Origin: Prorocentrum cordatum
Taxonomy: Eukaryota; Sar; Dinophyceae; Prorocentrales; Prorocentraceae
NCBI GenBank assembly: GCA_963575745.1
Contig: CAUYUJ010016304.1
Location: 171,501 to 235,500 of the forward strand
Length of the DNA stretch: 64,000 nt
Direction of reading: 5' to 3'
A program made the position numbers and the translations under genes. Below the pieces are notes generated by a model that worked only from the letters and a program-made list of their open reading frames with translations, was not told where the DNA came from and made no database searches. Shown here one piece after another: positions 1 to 11,284 of the stretch. Position 1 is the stretch's first letter, and every line of letters starts with the position of its first letter.

Positions 1-38
1 AGAGGGGGGGAGGGGATCCTCTTTCACCGTCCTCCGGC

Positions 39-101
39 TTCCTCCTCCTCCTCCTCCTCCTCCTCCTTCTCCTCCTCCTCCTCCTCCTTCTCCTCCAACG
101 G
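39..101. repeat. TCC microsatellite
   Basis: Nearly pure CTC/TCC repeat, two TTC interruptions. It produces Glu- or Ser-rich open frames on both strands that are not genes. Confidence 0.95.
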
Positions 102-153
102 GCCTGGTGGCACCAGCGATGGAGGAAGACACTGAGGTACAAGACGGAGCCAG

Positions 154-300
154 GACGAGGATAACATCGGGCGAGGATGAATCGAGCATCTCTGAGATCC
201 CGCGGCTCTGGATGAGGTCTCGGGCGCCGCGGCCTTTTCAGAGCATTCCGGGATGATCTGAGAGCGCTCCTGAACGATCTGCAAAGGATTTAGCCTCGTC
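154..300. mobile_element. Short TIR element, family I, copy 1
   Basis: Starts GACGAGGATAACATC and ends GATTTAGCCTCGTC, giving imperfect inverted ends. The interior (ATCCCGCGGCTCTGGATGAG, then GGGCGCCGCGGCC) matches a second copy at 16201-16346 of almost identical length (147 and 146 bp). No coding capacity. Confidence 0.65.
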
Positions 301-735
301 CCGTCCCCGCCCGATGAGGGCATGGCAGGGAGTGCCGTGCAGGGCGGCGCGGCGCACGCGGCGCAGCACAAGGACGAGAGCTCGGGCAAGGGCGGCCTTA
401 GCCTGCCTGGCTCGGCATGGAGGAAGCGGGTCCTGTGGGAAACAGGTCCTGGACCCTGGGGCCCTCCCCCAGGACGAGCTCTTCATCCCGAGTCGTTCCC
501 TGTCAGCCCGCGGAGGGCCCCGGGAGCCCGTCGAGGGCGAAGAGCCACAGAACCTCCTTCCCTCGGGACCCGTTCCCCTCTCCATGGCGACTGGCGGATC
601 GGGAGCGGCGGAGTCGACGGCCCTCGATCCCGCCTCTGGCGACGACGACAGGAATGACGAGGTGGGCGGGCGACCTGCCCTCGCGGAGGTCCCCGCGCTG
701 CCCTGGCCTGTCGTGCCCGGGGGAGGGGAGGATTC
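301..735. other. No gene seen
   Basis: GC-rich, non-repetitive sequence with open frames on both strands but no recognisable domain and no initiation context worth trusting. Confidence 0.5.
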
Positions 736-815
736 AGTCGGGCATGTCCCCCTACAGGAGGAGTACTCAAAAATGTTCAAAAAATAGTATGGGGGCGATT
801 TCTCCATTATCTTCT
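736..815 (-). mobile_element. TIR family A, truncated copy
   Basis: Begins AGTCGGGCATGTCCCCCTAC, the conserved end of family A. It stays similar to the reverse complement of the 14687-14833 copy (TACAGGAGGA, then ACTCAAA, then GGGGCGATTT) for about 80 bp. The other end cannot be found, so the copy is broken or diverged. Confidence 0.65.
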
Positions 816-974
816 GATTATGTTCTAAGTATCCCGGCAAAGCAACCTAACAGCGATGTGTAGGAGCATATCTGGAAGCATTCCCCTTAAGATTCAGGTA
901 AGAATCCTGTTGTAGAATTCTGCTGTTCTCGCAGTCGTGGTCGCATTCGCGATGGCAGTCGCAGTGGCAACAGC

Positions 975-2363
975 AGTCGCAGTCACAGCCTCAGCCTCAG
1001 CCTGCCTCAGCCTCAGCCTCAGCCTGCCTCAGCCTCAGCCTGCCTCAGCCTCGCCCTCAGCCTGCTTCAGCCTCAACATCAGTCTGCCTTCAGCCTCGGC
1101 CTCAGCCTGCCTCAGCCTCACCCTGCATCAGCCTCAGCCTCAGCCTCAGCCTGCCTCAGCATCAGCCTGCCTCAGCCTCAGCCTCAGCCTGCCTCAGCCT
1201 CAGCCTCAGCCTGCTTCAGCCTCAGCCTCAGTCTGCCGTCGCCTCGGCCTCAGCCTCAGCCTGCCTCAGCCTCAGCCTGCATCAGCCTCAGCCTCAGCCT
1301 CAGCCTGCCTCAGCATCAGCCTGCCTCAGCCTCAGCCTCAGCCTCAGCCTCAGCCTCAGCCTCAGCCTGCTTCAGCCTCAGCCTGAGTTGCCTTCAGCCT
1401 CGGCCTCAGCCTCAGCCTGCCTCAGCCTCAGCCTGCATCAGCCTCAGCCTCAGCCTCAGCCTGCCTCAGCATCAGCCTGCCTCAGCCTCAGCCTCAGCCT
1501 GCCTCAGCCTCAGCCTCAGCCTGCTTCAGCCTCAGCCTCAGTCTGCCTTCAGCCTCGGCCTCAGCCTCAGCCTGCCTCAGCCTCAGCCTGCATCAGCCTC
1601 AGCCTCAGCCTCAGCCTGCCTCAGCATCAGCCTGCCTCAGCCTCAGCCTCAGCCTCAGCCTCAGCCTCAGCCTCAGCCTGCTTCAGCCTCAGCCTCAGTC
1701 TGCCTTCAGCCTCGGCCTCAGCCTCAGCCTGCCTCAGCCTCGGCCTGCATCAGCCTCAGCCTCAGCCTCAGCCTGCCTCAGCATCAGCCTGCCTCAGCCT
1801 CAGCCTCAGCCTGCCTCAGCCTCAGCCTCAGCCTGCTTCAGCCTCAGCCTCAGTCTGCCTTCAGCCTCGGCCTCAGCCTCAGCCTGCCTCAGCCTCAGCC
1901 TCAGCATCAGCCTCAGCCTCAGCCTCAGCCTGCCTCAGCATCAGCCTGCCTCAGCCTCAGCCTCAGCCTGCCTCAGCCTCAGCCTCAGCCTCAGCCTCAG
2001 CCTCCTCAGCCTCAGCCTGCAGCCTCAGCCTCAGCCTCAGCCTCAGCCTGCCTCAGCATCAGCCTGCCTCAGCCTCAGCCTCAGCCTGCCTCAGCCTCAG
2101 CCTCAGCCTGCTTCAGCCTCAGCCTCAGTCTGCCTTCAGCCTCGGCCTCAGCCTCAGCCTGCCTCAGCCTCAGCCTGCATCAGCCTCAGCCTCAGCCTCA
2201 GCCTGCCTCAGCATCAGCCTGCCTCAGCCTCAGCCTCAGCCTGCCTCAGCCTCAGCCTCAGCCTGCTTCAGCCTCAGCCTCAGTCTGCCTTCAGCCTCGT
2301 CCTCAGCTTCAGTCTGCCTTCAGCCTCAGCCTGCCTCAGCCTCAGCATCAGCCTGCCTCAGCA
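975..2363. repeat. CAGCCT hexamer array with roughly 155-bp higher-order period
   Basis: About 1.4 kb of CAGCCT with CTGCCT, CATCAG and CTTCAG variants. The marker word TGCCTTCAGCCTCGG (or a near variant) recurs at about 1083, 1230, 1391, 1541, 1700, 1855, 2127 and 2285. Most intervals are 147-161 bp and one is nearly double. So the array grew by duplication of a roughly 155-bp block as well as by hexamer slippage. Frames encode Gln-Pro or Ser-Ala runs; no start, stop or flanking domain supports a protein. Confidence 0.9.
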
Positions 2364-2371
2364 TTCAAAGT

Positions 2372-2560
2372 GTGGCCCGGGAATGGAGTTCTGGGAACTC
2401 GAAGAACACGAAATGGCCTACAGTTGGCTCCGGGCATTCAAAATCATGCCCAGGAATGGAGTTCTGGGAACTCGAAGACCACGAAGTGGCCTACAGTTGG
2501 CTCCGGGCATTCAAAATGGAGTGGCCCGAAGGACAGTTGGAGTTCTGGGAAATGGCCTAC
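2372..2560. repeat. 76-bp tandem duplication plus a third partial unit
   Basis: The unit GGAATGGAGTTCTGGGAACT through TTGGCTCCGGGCATTC occurs at about 2377 and 2453. A shortened third unit (AGTTCTGGGAAATGGCCTAC) follows. The period is not a multiple of three, so conserved coding is unlikely although each unit reads MEFWELE in some frame. Confidence 0.85.
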
Positions 2561-2611
2561 AGAAGAATGTGGCACTGGGAAGTGTGTGACTGTATGCGAA
2601 AAACGATCCCC

Positions 2612-2668
2612 CCCGGCAAACCCCAACGGCCCCCCAACGGCCCCCAACGGCTCCCCAACGGCTGCCCA
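2612..2668. repeat. CCCCAACGG short tandem repeat
   Basis: Four to five units of about 11-12 bp built on CCCCCAACGGC. Confidence 0.8.
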
Positions 2669-4139
2669 GACCCCCCTGTGGAGTAATGTTGGAGTAATGT
2701 GCTGCTCTCTTTTGAGACTACTAGAAACCTATCAGTCTTCGCTGTTAGGTAAAAACCTTTTGGCTATTTCTCATTTTTCGTCCACAGTCCGTGGGCGAAC
2801 GCGGAGGACGGCCGGCCGCGGGCGTGCGCGGGCGTGGAGGACGGCCGCGGGCGTGCGCTCTCCGGTGGTGCACGGCCGCCGCGCGGTGGTGCTCTTCCCT
2901 TCGCCCGTGGAGGACGTGGAGCCGTGGACGGGGAGCTGGTGCGAGCGCCCGGCTGCGGAGCGGCTGGGGCAGGACGGTGAGGCCGTGTCGGGCCGTCGGA
3001 AGCCATCGCCATCTCTCTCTCTCTCTCTATCAATCTGCGGCGTCGCGGTCCTCCTCGCGCTCGTCGCCCTCGTCGACCGACGGAGCCGGCGTGCTGCTGC
3101 TGTTCCACATGTTTTGAGTCCTGATCCCCCGTTTACCGTTTACCCCCTCCCCTCCCAGAGGCGGAAGAGGGGGTGGTAGGATGCGAGGAGGAGGGCGAAA
3201 TACCGCAAGGGACGGCCCCAAACTATTCCAGACCAGGTCCGCACAAGAAAGAATACGGACACTCCTAGTTTCATCTCCTACACGTTCAAAGGACAAGGCG
3301 GACGAGGAGGAGGGGGAAGGAGGAGAAATGGGGGGAAGGCAAAACGGAGGAGTGGGAGGGGAAAACGGGTTGGAATGGCGGGGAGCAATAGAAAAACGAC
3401 GACGACGGCGGCAACGTTCGACCAAATTCCGTTCAAAGTCAGTTCCCAGACCATTCTCCAGGTCCACGGACCCCTCTGGGATTGGAGGTGCCGGGGCTGG
3501 AGCAGGGGAGAGATCGGTCGAGCGAGACAAGGAACGGATCAAGGCAACGATGCAGGTTAGATGTGAAGCAAGACGGTGCGAGGCCGACTCGGCTTGCACG
3601 AGCGAGAAGCTGCAATAGCGCACGGCAACAAGGACACCATGAGCAGAATGAGCAGCGAAAAAGGAGCAGCAAGAGCTGTGGCTGTCATGCCTTGAGGTCA
3701 GAGGCAGGAGAAGAAGAGAGAAAGAAGCAGCCCGACAATGGCGAATGGGCCCCGCGTGAACCTCGCATACACCACGAATGGGCTTGGCAAGATCATCAAG
3801 GCCAGGATCCAGCGCGCAGGTTCCTCGGATCAAAATCCGCCCACCCTGGTGGCGTGTGTGAGGGGAGTTCTGGGCTGGTCGTCTAAGGGCGGTCCCAGGA
3901 GACGTCTTCCAATTGAAGTTCCTCCCCATTTCCCTAGCGGCCACATTTGGATCTCCAAGCTCGCCAACCCGAGGTGAATCGAGCCAGGTCGCAATCGAGG
4001 TCGTAAGTGAGCCGAAGGGAAGCCCCTTCCCTTTGAATCCTTCCTTTCCGGGGGAGGGGGGGTCATGGGGAGGGGTCACAGGAGTGAATACGTTCCCTCC
4101 CCCCTCCCTTTTGGGGCCGCCTTCAAGCAAATGTCGCCC
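2669..4139. other. No gene seen; GC-rich spacer
   Basis: Contains an imperfect 38-bp duplication at about 2790-2865 (GGAGGACGGCCG with GCGGGCGTGCGC) and a CT run at about 3013-3028. The long minus-strand frame at 3030-4130 is Ser/Pro/Arg-rich with no recognisable domain. Confidence 0.5.
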
Positions 4140-4730
4140 TCTTTCGGCAATTCAGGTCCAAGGCGGTCCAAGAGAGGCTTGAAACAAATCAAGAGCACTC
4201 CAAGACAGACCCAGGTACTCTCAAGACGGCCCAAGATATCCCCAAGACGCCCTCAGGAGGGCTCCAAGACGACCCCCGAGAGAAGCCCCAACGCTATGTT
4301 CCGAGTGTTTCTTACACATGTTCGCGTTCTCGCGTTTACGGGTTTCCGACCGCCCAAGACGGTCCAAAGCGGTTCCCCCAGTCTGCCTCAAAACATCCCA
4401 CGGGGCCTCCGAGAGGGCCCCAAAGCAGCCCCAGAAGGCCCCAAGAAGCCCCCGAGGGGCCCCCAGAGGCTCACAAGGGACCTCCGAGGAAGGCTCCAAG
4501 AGGGGAACCCGCACTGTGAGTGTAGCCATTCCCGGAAAGACAGCCTCCGAGAACGCCCGCAGGCCCCCCGAAGATCCCACCTGAGAGCCCCCACTGAGGC
4601 CTCCAAGACGCTCCCGAGAGGCCCCAACGAGCCTCTACCGGTCCGCGACCTTCCTCGGGGCCTTCCTCCGGATCCCCCTTCGGGGTCGGCGGAACCCGCA
4701 GTAAGGCCTCTACGATCCAAATCGATTTCG
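4140..4730 (+). repeat. AAGACGGCC-type satellite block 1
   Basis: Quasi-periodic 10-12 bp units on the CCAAGANGGCCC theme (CAAGACGGCCCAAGATATCC and similar). An internal restart at about 4343 (GTTTCCGACCGCCCAAGACG) matches the head sequence seen in the large 39-43 kb array. Confidence 0.8.
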
Positions 4731-5357
4731 GAGGACGAGCCGGAGCGTATCGTGTGATCACAGAGCCCTGCAACAGAACCCAAGAACACCCATTGCGACT
4801 TGATCCATGAAAGCCACGCGCCATTCTGGAGTGAGGGGAACAATCACTCATCTTCGCAAAGAAGGCGACTGCCTTCGATGGTGAACTTCATCTGCTTGAT
4901 CACGTCGGTCGCCCGTATGAACTTACCTGGCCGCTGTTGCCTACTTGTGTTCAACATCTGGGGGGTGATGCCACTAAAACAAAAGCTGACTCGCTCACCG
5001 CGCGCGTTTGTCTCAAAGCTCGATTCAGCTTCCGGAATAGGACTGATACACATACAAGTTACGTGGTTCGATCAGCCTTCGGTTGCAGAGGGTGGAGCAG
5101 GAGAGGATGGGGGGAAATAAAAGTGGTGGGGTCATGGCCAGGAAGCTCGATTCCCAGTTCCAGGCCCATGATTAGACATCTCAGGTTTCAAAGGTTTCTG
5201 GTCTCAAGGGTTTGGCTTCGGCTTCGGCACTGCGACTTCGGCTTCAGGCACAAGTTTCGGGAGGGCGTCGCCGGCGTCGGTGCTGCGGCGGCGGCAGCGA
5301 CTGGCACAAGGGGGGGCTGAAATGGTATGCAGTCAACCCGTATACTAACGACACGCT
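4731..5357. other. No gene seen
   Basis: Less repetitive sequence of moderate GC with short open frames only. Confidence 0.45.
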
Positions 5358-5485
5358 GTAAGGATGCAAGGGCCTTGGAAGGTCATGCCGATATTTTGCA
5401 AGCGGGGCGCGGCCAGCCAAAGCGGCCAAGGATGGCCCGAAGGGAAAGGATGCAAGGGTAACCTTGGAAAGTTGCCCATCCTTAC
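5358..5485. mobile_element. Short TIR element, family F, copy 1
   Basis: TA then AGGATG at the left and CATCCT then TA at the right (ends within CGCTGTAAGGATG and CATCCTTACTGAGCG). The interior GGGCCTTGGAAGGTCATGCC and CGAAGGGAAAGGAT recurs at 53775-53886, 54091-54214 and 60420-60556. Confidence 0.65.
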
Positions 5486-5732
5486 TGAGCGGGTTAGCTG
5501 TAGCCTCGTGAAGGCATCCTCAGCGCGACGACGACCATGTGCCGAAGACCGGGCTGGAGGAGGGAGGAGGGGTAGGCGAAGGAGCCCCTGCTCCTCCTCT
5601 TGCTCCCTCCCTCCCTCCCTTCCTAGCCCCTCCCCCAGGAGAACAGGAGGGCGAGAAGGCAGCGGCAGACGAGATGGTTCGACAGACGAGGGACCCGCGC
5701 AGCCTCCCGAACCTGTGCTCCCAAATATACGT

Positions 5733-5890
5733 AGCACCCCGAAGTTGCGGATAAGTGTGAGGGGGCAGTGAGGTCGTCGGCAGTCTGAGAGGCTCTGAAG
5801 AAGCCCGCCGCAGGCACGGGTCGCGGGGTGTGTAGCGGGTGTGTCGCGGGTGGGTCGGCGTCGCGGGTCGCGGGTTGGGCGAACCCGCGA
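5733..5890. repeat. Dispersed repeat family H, copy 1
   Basis: TAGCACCCCGAAGTTGCGGA, then GTCGGCAGTCTG and AGCCCGCCGCAGGC, ending in GTCGCGGGTGGGTCG tandem units. The same order occurs at 31928-32132. No inverted ends recognised. Confidence 0.7.
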
Positions 5891-6169
5891 TTAGACGCCG
5901 AATTGTTGCATGTCAGGTTGAACAATGCATCCGCCGCCGTCCCCCTCGTCCTCCTTGTTTCCCCAGTCGCCCCATTCCCATCTTCCTTGGTCCCGCCTGC
6001 ACTTCTCCACTCCTTTGGCGTCCTCCACCCGCATCGTCTTGCTCCTTCGAGCATTTTCACCCGCCACTCTACGATGCGGGGACAACCCCGCCACTGAGCT
6101 CCCGAACAATGCCGAACGCGGCACATCCATCGTGCTTACCGTCCTCTTCTTTCTCCATCACCTCATCCT

Positions 6170-6240
6170 TTTCCTCGTCCTCCTTCGCCACACCCTTTCC
6201 CTCCTCCTCCTCCTCCTCCTCGTCCTCCCCCTCTTCCTCT

Positions 6241-6323
<83 letters not shown>

Positions 6324-6352
6324 ATAGTAGTAGTAGTAGTAGTAGTAGTAGT
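6170..6352. repeat. TCC tract followed by (TAG)n
   Basis: An imperfect TCC/CTC tract leads directly into about 37 TAG units from 6241 with one AAT interruption. Confidence 0.95.
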
Positions 6353-6482
6353 ATCGTTTTCTTCTTAATTATGTTATGATCAGATTATTCTTCGTATTGT
6401 GATTCATATTAATAGTATTATTACGCACCCTCGCGCTGTGGATCTCCAGGCGCGATCCCGTGTATACGCGGTCGCACGGATA

Positions 6483-6640
6483 CAGTCGGACCTGAGCATT
6501 ACAGAAGAACATACCTCAAGAACACGAGACCCTGTCGTCCAAAACCAACAGAGCATCCAAGGGCACCCTCCTCAGCATGCACCAAAACATTCACCAAGCC
6601 CTCCCCGAACCGACCTCGATCTTGAACCTCGGTCCGACTG
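6483..6640. mobile_element. Short TIR element, family E, copy 1
   Basis: CAGTCGGACC at the left and GGTCCGACTG at the right are perfect 10-bp inverted ends. It is flanked by a direct repeat, GCGGTCGCACGGATA at 6468-6482 and GCGGTCGCACGGGTA at 6644-6658. The interior (CAAGAACACGAGACCCTG, CCTCCCCGAACCGACCT) recurs at 48043-48222 and 53887-54090. Confidence 0.7.
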
Positions 6641-6876
6641 CAAGCGGTCGCACGGGTACGCTCCGCACGGGGCATGCGCAACAAGAAACGTGCCCGCGCG
6701 CGCGCGCGCCGTCGGCGCCATCGGCCTCTGCGGGCGCACGCGGCCCTCCCAGAAGGGGGCCGCAGCGGCCACGCGCTGCTGACCACCTCGGCCAGCGCGC
6801 CATCCCCGGGGGCAGGCCGGAGCCAGGTCCCGAGCGTGGCTCCCGAACCGGTGTCGGTGGATGGAGGCAACTGATG

Positions 6877-7052
6877 ACAGTAGGAGCTCGACCACGAGAA
6901 ACCATCCACAAGAAATCCAACCCTGGAACCCCAGGACTTCCATTGGTTTGGGTGTGGGAACGTCAAGCTTTCCACAGCAAAAACATCGAAACCCAAGAAA
7001 CCCAGGGCACCCTGGAGGCAAGCAAGGTGTTTCGTGGCATGGGTTTCCACAG
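6877..7052. mobile_element. Short TIR element, family G, copy 1
   Basis: The interior CCACAAGAAATCCAACCCTG, CCCAGGACTTCCAT and CCCAAGAAACCCAG matches the copy at 53015-53180, which has clean CAGTGGAG/CTCCACTG ends. Here the ends are degraded (CAGTAGGAG and TTCCACAG). Confidence 0.65.
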
Positions 7053-9360
7053 TAGCAATAAAAGCAGCCCTAACCCTTTGGGACGGGACCTAAGATAGAA
7101 AGGCCAAAATGCATTAGGGATACGGGGGTCTGTTCTGCAGACGTATTAGACCAAACTGCTCGGCTGGTTTATCCCTCGTGCACAGACGGTGACCTACGTG
7201 AGGCCACGTCTTCACTGTCTTATTGAGCCTAGGGGCTTTTTGTCCCGATGAATAACGGGGCCCAGGGACACGGAAAGGAAGAGACACACATCCCAGGATT
7301 CCCCATCTTTGTTCCAGATGTTCGGAAGCTTCGTCTCCCCATCCACTTCCAACAGTTTGCTTGTATTTTCTTGGCCATCGACGATTATTAGTGTCTGTGT
7401 GTTTTCCCTCCCGAGAAGAAACTCAAGGCTCCCGAATACTGCGTTCACCGTCCAGGCCGACAAAAAAAACGGTGTCCACCGTACCATGCACCACCCCGAC
7501 GGCTCCGTGTGGCTCGCTCGGCGCCAATGCTTACGCTGCCCCTCGCGCCACCGCCGCCGCCAGCGCAGTGACGCGCTTCGCCGAGGGGCCATCGCCGGCA
7601 CCCGAATGCACCAGCACCGCTGCCACGCCGCCGAACGCCGCCTGCGCGACAGGCGGCCAGCGAGTCACAACAGAAAGCAAAAATGTGCTGCGGGCCAGCG
7701 GGCCCTACACCTAGTGCTGGATTGTCCTCCTCCTCCTCCTCCTCCTCCTCCTCCTCCTCCTCCTCCTCCTCTTCCTCCTCCTCTGCACCTCCTGCCCCTC
7801 CTCGGAACCCCCTGCCATCGCCACGTTCTCCTGCCCACACGTAAGCAAATCCCATGAGCGGGAAGATGAAACGAGGGCGGAAGAGAAGAAAAGGATGAAG
7901 GGGAGGACGATGTCGACGACGCGCCGGGCAGCTGCTGGACGCCACTAAGAGGTGGGAATGCAATTGCTGCCGAATGGAAAGCGTCGAGATTGCCGAAGGC
8001 ACGGCACGGCAGACACCGGTCTGAACGAGCCGTTTGGCCCAGCCGGTGACTGTAGTTCTCGTAGACAAGCTTCTGCATGTCGCCGTCCAGGTCCTCCAAA
8101 GGCTGGCCCGCCACCGTCTCGCATGCCAAAGGGACTCTCCGACGTACGCGTGCACATGAACTGACACATCGAACACATGCGTCTGAACATATGTGTGCGC
8201 ATGTATGTTCATGACAAGACGCGTGCGGCTCAGTATGTGCAGATGTGTCTTATGTACAATTTCGATATGGACACACACGCAGCCCGTGGCACGCGAGGTC
8301 TGGGGCAACGACTGACTGACAGCAGTTCGTACTGCAGGGGAGTTGCTTACATAATGGGCAACTGTTGCTGAAACACACACTTTGGTCGTTTACGCCTGAA
8401 CAGCACGCTCGGCAAAGAGCACTACGAGCACCTGACAAAATTCAGAACACACATAGTGCGATCGATTGATCAACATAAATCTACGATGAGCCCGAGTTTC
8501 GGATGAACGGGCATAGATTCTGACACGCACTGGGTACGGATGTGGACAAGTGTACTACCCCCCACACACACACGGCACAACTCAATCCGCTCGTCAAGAG
8601 GAGGACGCAGGCTTCCCCGTTAGACGGCCTATGCGACCTTCAAATGAAGACCATCTTGCTACACAATTGGGCAACACGTGTTGGAGCCGAGAGTACCCAC
8701 AAATGCCGCGCTGAGCACAGCATCCACACAATGAGCACCCGAATCCCGCCCTGGCCCTCCAAGATTGGGACCCTGCGTGGACTCGATATTTCTGTGCATG
8801 CGACTTGTCCAGCAGTCAAGCCCCCCATATGTACAAGTGCGAATACGACCAACACAAGCAAATCAGAGGTGGTCAGCAAGGAGCCAAGCACGGCATACAA
8901 AAACAAGACCGTCAGACTGGATTATGCCCGATCTTACACACAAGAACGATTGATGGTGAGGAAAAAGTCCACCAGAATCAACCTCCGGACCCGTCTGGGA
9001 GGGGGTTCCGGCCAGGATGATCCGAGTCGAGTCCTCCCGTTGCGACGAGGACCTCCATTCCAGAGGCCCACATAAGCAGAATACACACGAAACATCCTCC
9101 TCCCCAAACCTTCCCAAGTCGTTTCTTTAACGAACATTGGCCCCAGACCTCTCGACCCGATCCCCAGCCCAGGGCCGCCTTTTCGCCCCGGGTCGTTATT
9201 TTTTGTCTTAGGGCCCAGAAGGGACCACCAGACTTAGTCCAACGAGACCTGTGGAGGCATCAGGGGTCCTCAGACGTGCCTAGAGGTCCCCAGATCCTCC
9301 GGATGCCCAGAACACCGAAGGCATCCAACAAAAAATACGTTTCTTCAACTCTCAGTTCTC
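7053..9360. other. No gene seen; one TCC tract
   Basis: Includes a pure TCC run at about 7722-7775. 8130-8290 is rich in ACACATGTG words. Around 8542-9075 is a non-repetitive 177-codon frame without any recognisable motif, left uncalled. Confidence 0.45.
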
Positions 9361-9570
9361 TTGCTCCTCCTCCTCCTCCTCCTCCTCCTTCTCCTCCTCC
9401 TCCTCCTCCTCCTCCCCCCTCGGTATCGTCATCCTCCTTTCCTTCCTCCTTCTCCTCCGCCTCCTTCTTCTCCTCAGCTTCGTCCTCCTTATCCTCTTCA
9501 TTATCCTCATCCTCCTTCTCCTCATTATCCTCCTCCTCCTCCTCATCATCATCCACCTTTTCCTCCTAGC
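9361..9570. repeat. TCC/TTC imperfect tract
   Basis: CTCCTC repeats interrupted by TTC, ATC and GTC triplets. Open in all frames, not coding. Confidence 0.9.
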
Positions 9571-10139
9571 TCCTCCCCCTCGGCTGGCGCTCAGCATAGT
9601 GGAGCCCCATGCCCTCCTTTTTAGTTCAGCAAGAGAGCACCCCAAAACCCACATGACCACCCTCCCCAGAGAGGAGGTGCAGGGAGGGGCGTAGCATGTG
9701 CGAAACATCCTCGCAACCAGGCTTCAAAACCCTCTGGCCCAGCGCCAGACGGAGGGGGGCCAGGGGAGCAAGTGGGGACGGAGATGCGCTTTGTTTCTCC
9801 AATCCGTCTTCACCGTCGACCCGAGATAAGATCGCCCTCCTCGATCATCGATCATCCCTCCTCTGTCATATTGCATCTTCGGGCACCGTGTATGTCCCAT
9901 CGCGTCGCCTACACTATCGCGTCGAATCCGCGTTGAATCCACGTCGAATCTGCGCCAGACCCGCGTCGGACGTCAAGCAAGGCTGGGACCGGTGAGGTGC
10001 CAGCTCCCGTCCTGGACCTCGTCGTCGAGAGATCTGGCGTGCTTGACGAGGTCGCCCAGCTGCCCGGAGGCCACCTCTCGAAGTGAAGGGCGCGCCGTAG
10101 GCACGCCGAAAAGGGCGCCCGCGGGAAGAGCGCGCGCGC

Positions 10140-11005
10140 CTGAGGGGGGGGAGGAGGAGGTGCGAAAGAAGAGGGGGGGGGTCGGGAGGAGTCATAGCCA
10201 TGGGGATAACCATGCGGAGTGCACAATCGTGCTGGATGGGAGCGGGGAGGGGGGAAGAGGGGGAGGCAGGAGAAGGGGGGGAGTGCTGGAGGAGGGGGGC
10301 GCGGAGAGGGCGGAGGGAGCGAGGGAAGAGAGCAGGATACTGGAGGGGAGAGGGAGGAAGGGCTCCTCTATCCTCCATCCTCCTCCGAGGAAGGGAGGAG
10401 GGAGGACGGCGGGAGGGAGGAGGAAGGAGGATGGGGAGGCGCGAGCAGGAAGGAGCGAGGGAGGGAGGAGGAAGGGAGCGAGGGAGGGGAGGGAGGAGAG
10501 ATCGAGGGGGGGAAAGGTCCAGGAGGGAGCGAGGGAACGAGGGTAGGCGAGCAAGAGCGGGAGAGGAGGGGCGAGGAGAAGCCAGAGCGAGGAAGGAGAA
10601 GGAGGAGAAGAAAGATCTGCGTTCGGGTGGAAGTGTTTCCCAGGGAGGAGTGGCCTCCGAGTCCCACACACAGCCTGGACAACCCTAGCTCTCTTGGTGG
10701 GCTAAGGTGTCCCGTCTTCTAGCGGGGGGGAGGAGGGAGGAGGAGGAGGAGGAGGAGGAGGAGGAGGAGGATTTTGCCGTCGACAGCGCCAAGCTGCCCA
10801 CATACACCTCAGGGGGGGGAAGGGGCGAGACCCAGGAGGAGGAGGAGGAGGAGAGGAGGGAGGGAGGAGGATTTTGCCGTCGACGGCGCCAAGCTGCCCA
10901 CATACACCTCAGGGGGGGGGGGGGGGGGGGCGAGACCCAGGAGCAGGAGGGGGGGAGGAGGAGGAGGAGGAGGAGGGAGGAGGAGGAGGAGGAGAAGAAG
11001 AGGCT
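10140..11005. repeat. Long polypurine (AGG/GGGA) tract with a 99-bp duplication
   Basis: From 10140 to about 10620 and again 10716-11005 the plus strand is almost all purine. Within it a unit (TTTTGCCGTCGACAGCGCCA through CATACACCTCAGGG) occurs at about 10769 and 10868 (99 bp apart), the second followed by a long G run at about 10911-10930. Confidence 0.85.
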
Positions 11006-11213
11006 AAATGGAGAAGGAGGCACCATCAGGTGACTCAATAAGTAGCTGATCTGAGGCATTCGACGCTCAGAATATGCAATGTGCCAAGCCCACACTGTAA
11101 GCTCACAATTGATCTCCACCCCTTCCCTCATCCTCCTGTTCATCCTCATGATCTGTCTTCCCTCCTGAAGCGCTTCATCCATTCCTAGCCATCCTCATCA
11201 TCCGCCCCATCCG

Positions 11214-11284
11214 TCTCCTCCTCTTCCTCCACCTCCTCCTCCTCATGCTCCTCCTCCTCCTCCTCCTCCTCCTCCTCCTCCTCC
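11214..11284. repeat. TCC microsatellite
   Basis: CTCCTC array interrupted once by ATG. Confidence 0.95.

Noticed and set aside
1388-2686. 432-codon Ser-Ala/Gln-Pro frame resembling a structural protein
   Set aside because: Explained fully by CAGCCT slippage; frame changes between Gln-Pro and Ser-Ala within the array.
8542-9075. 177-codon non-repetitive plus-strand frame
   Set aside because: No recognisable motif and no supporting context; length can arise by chance in this composition.
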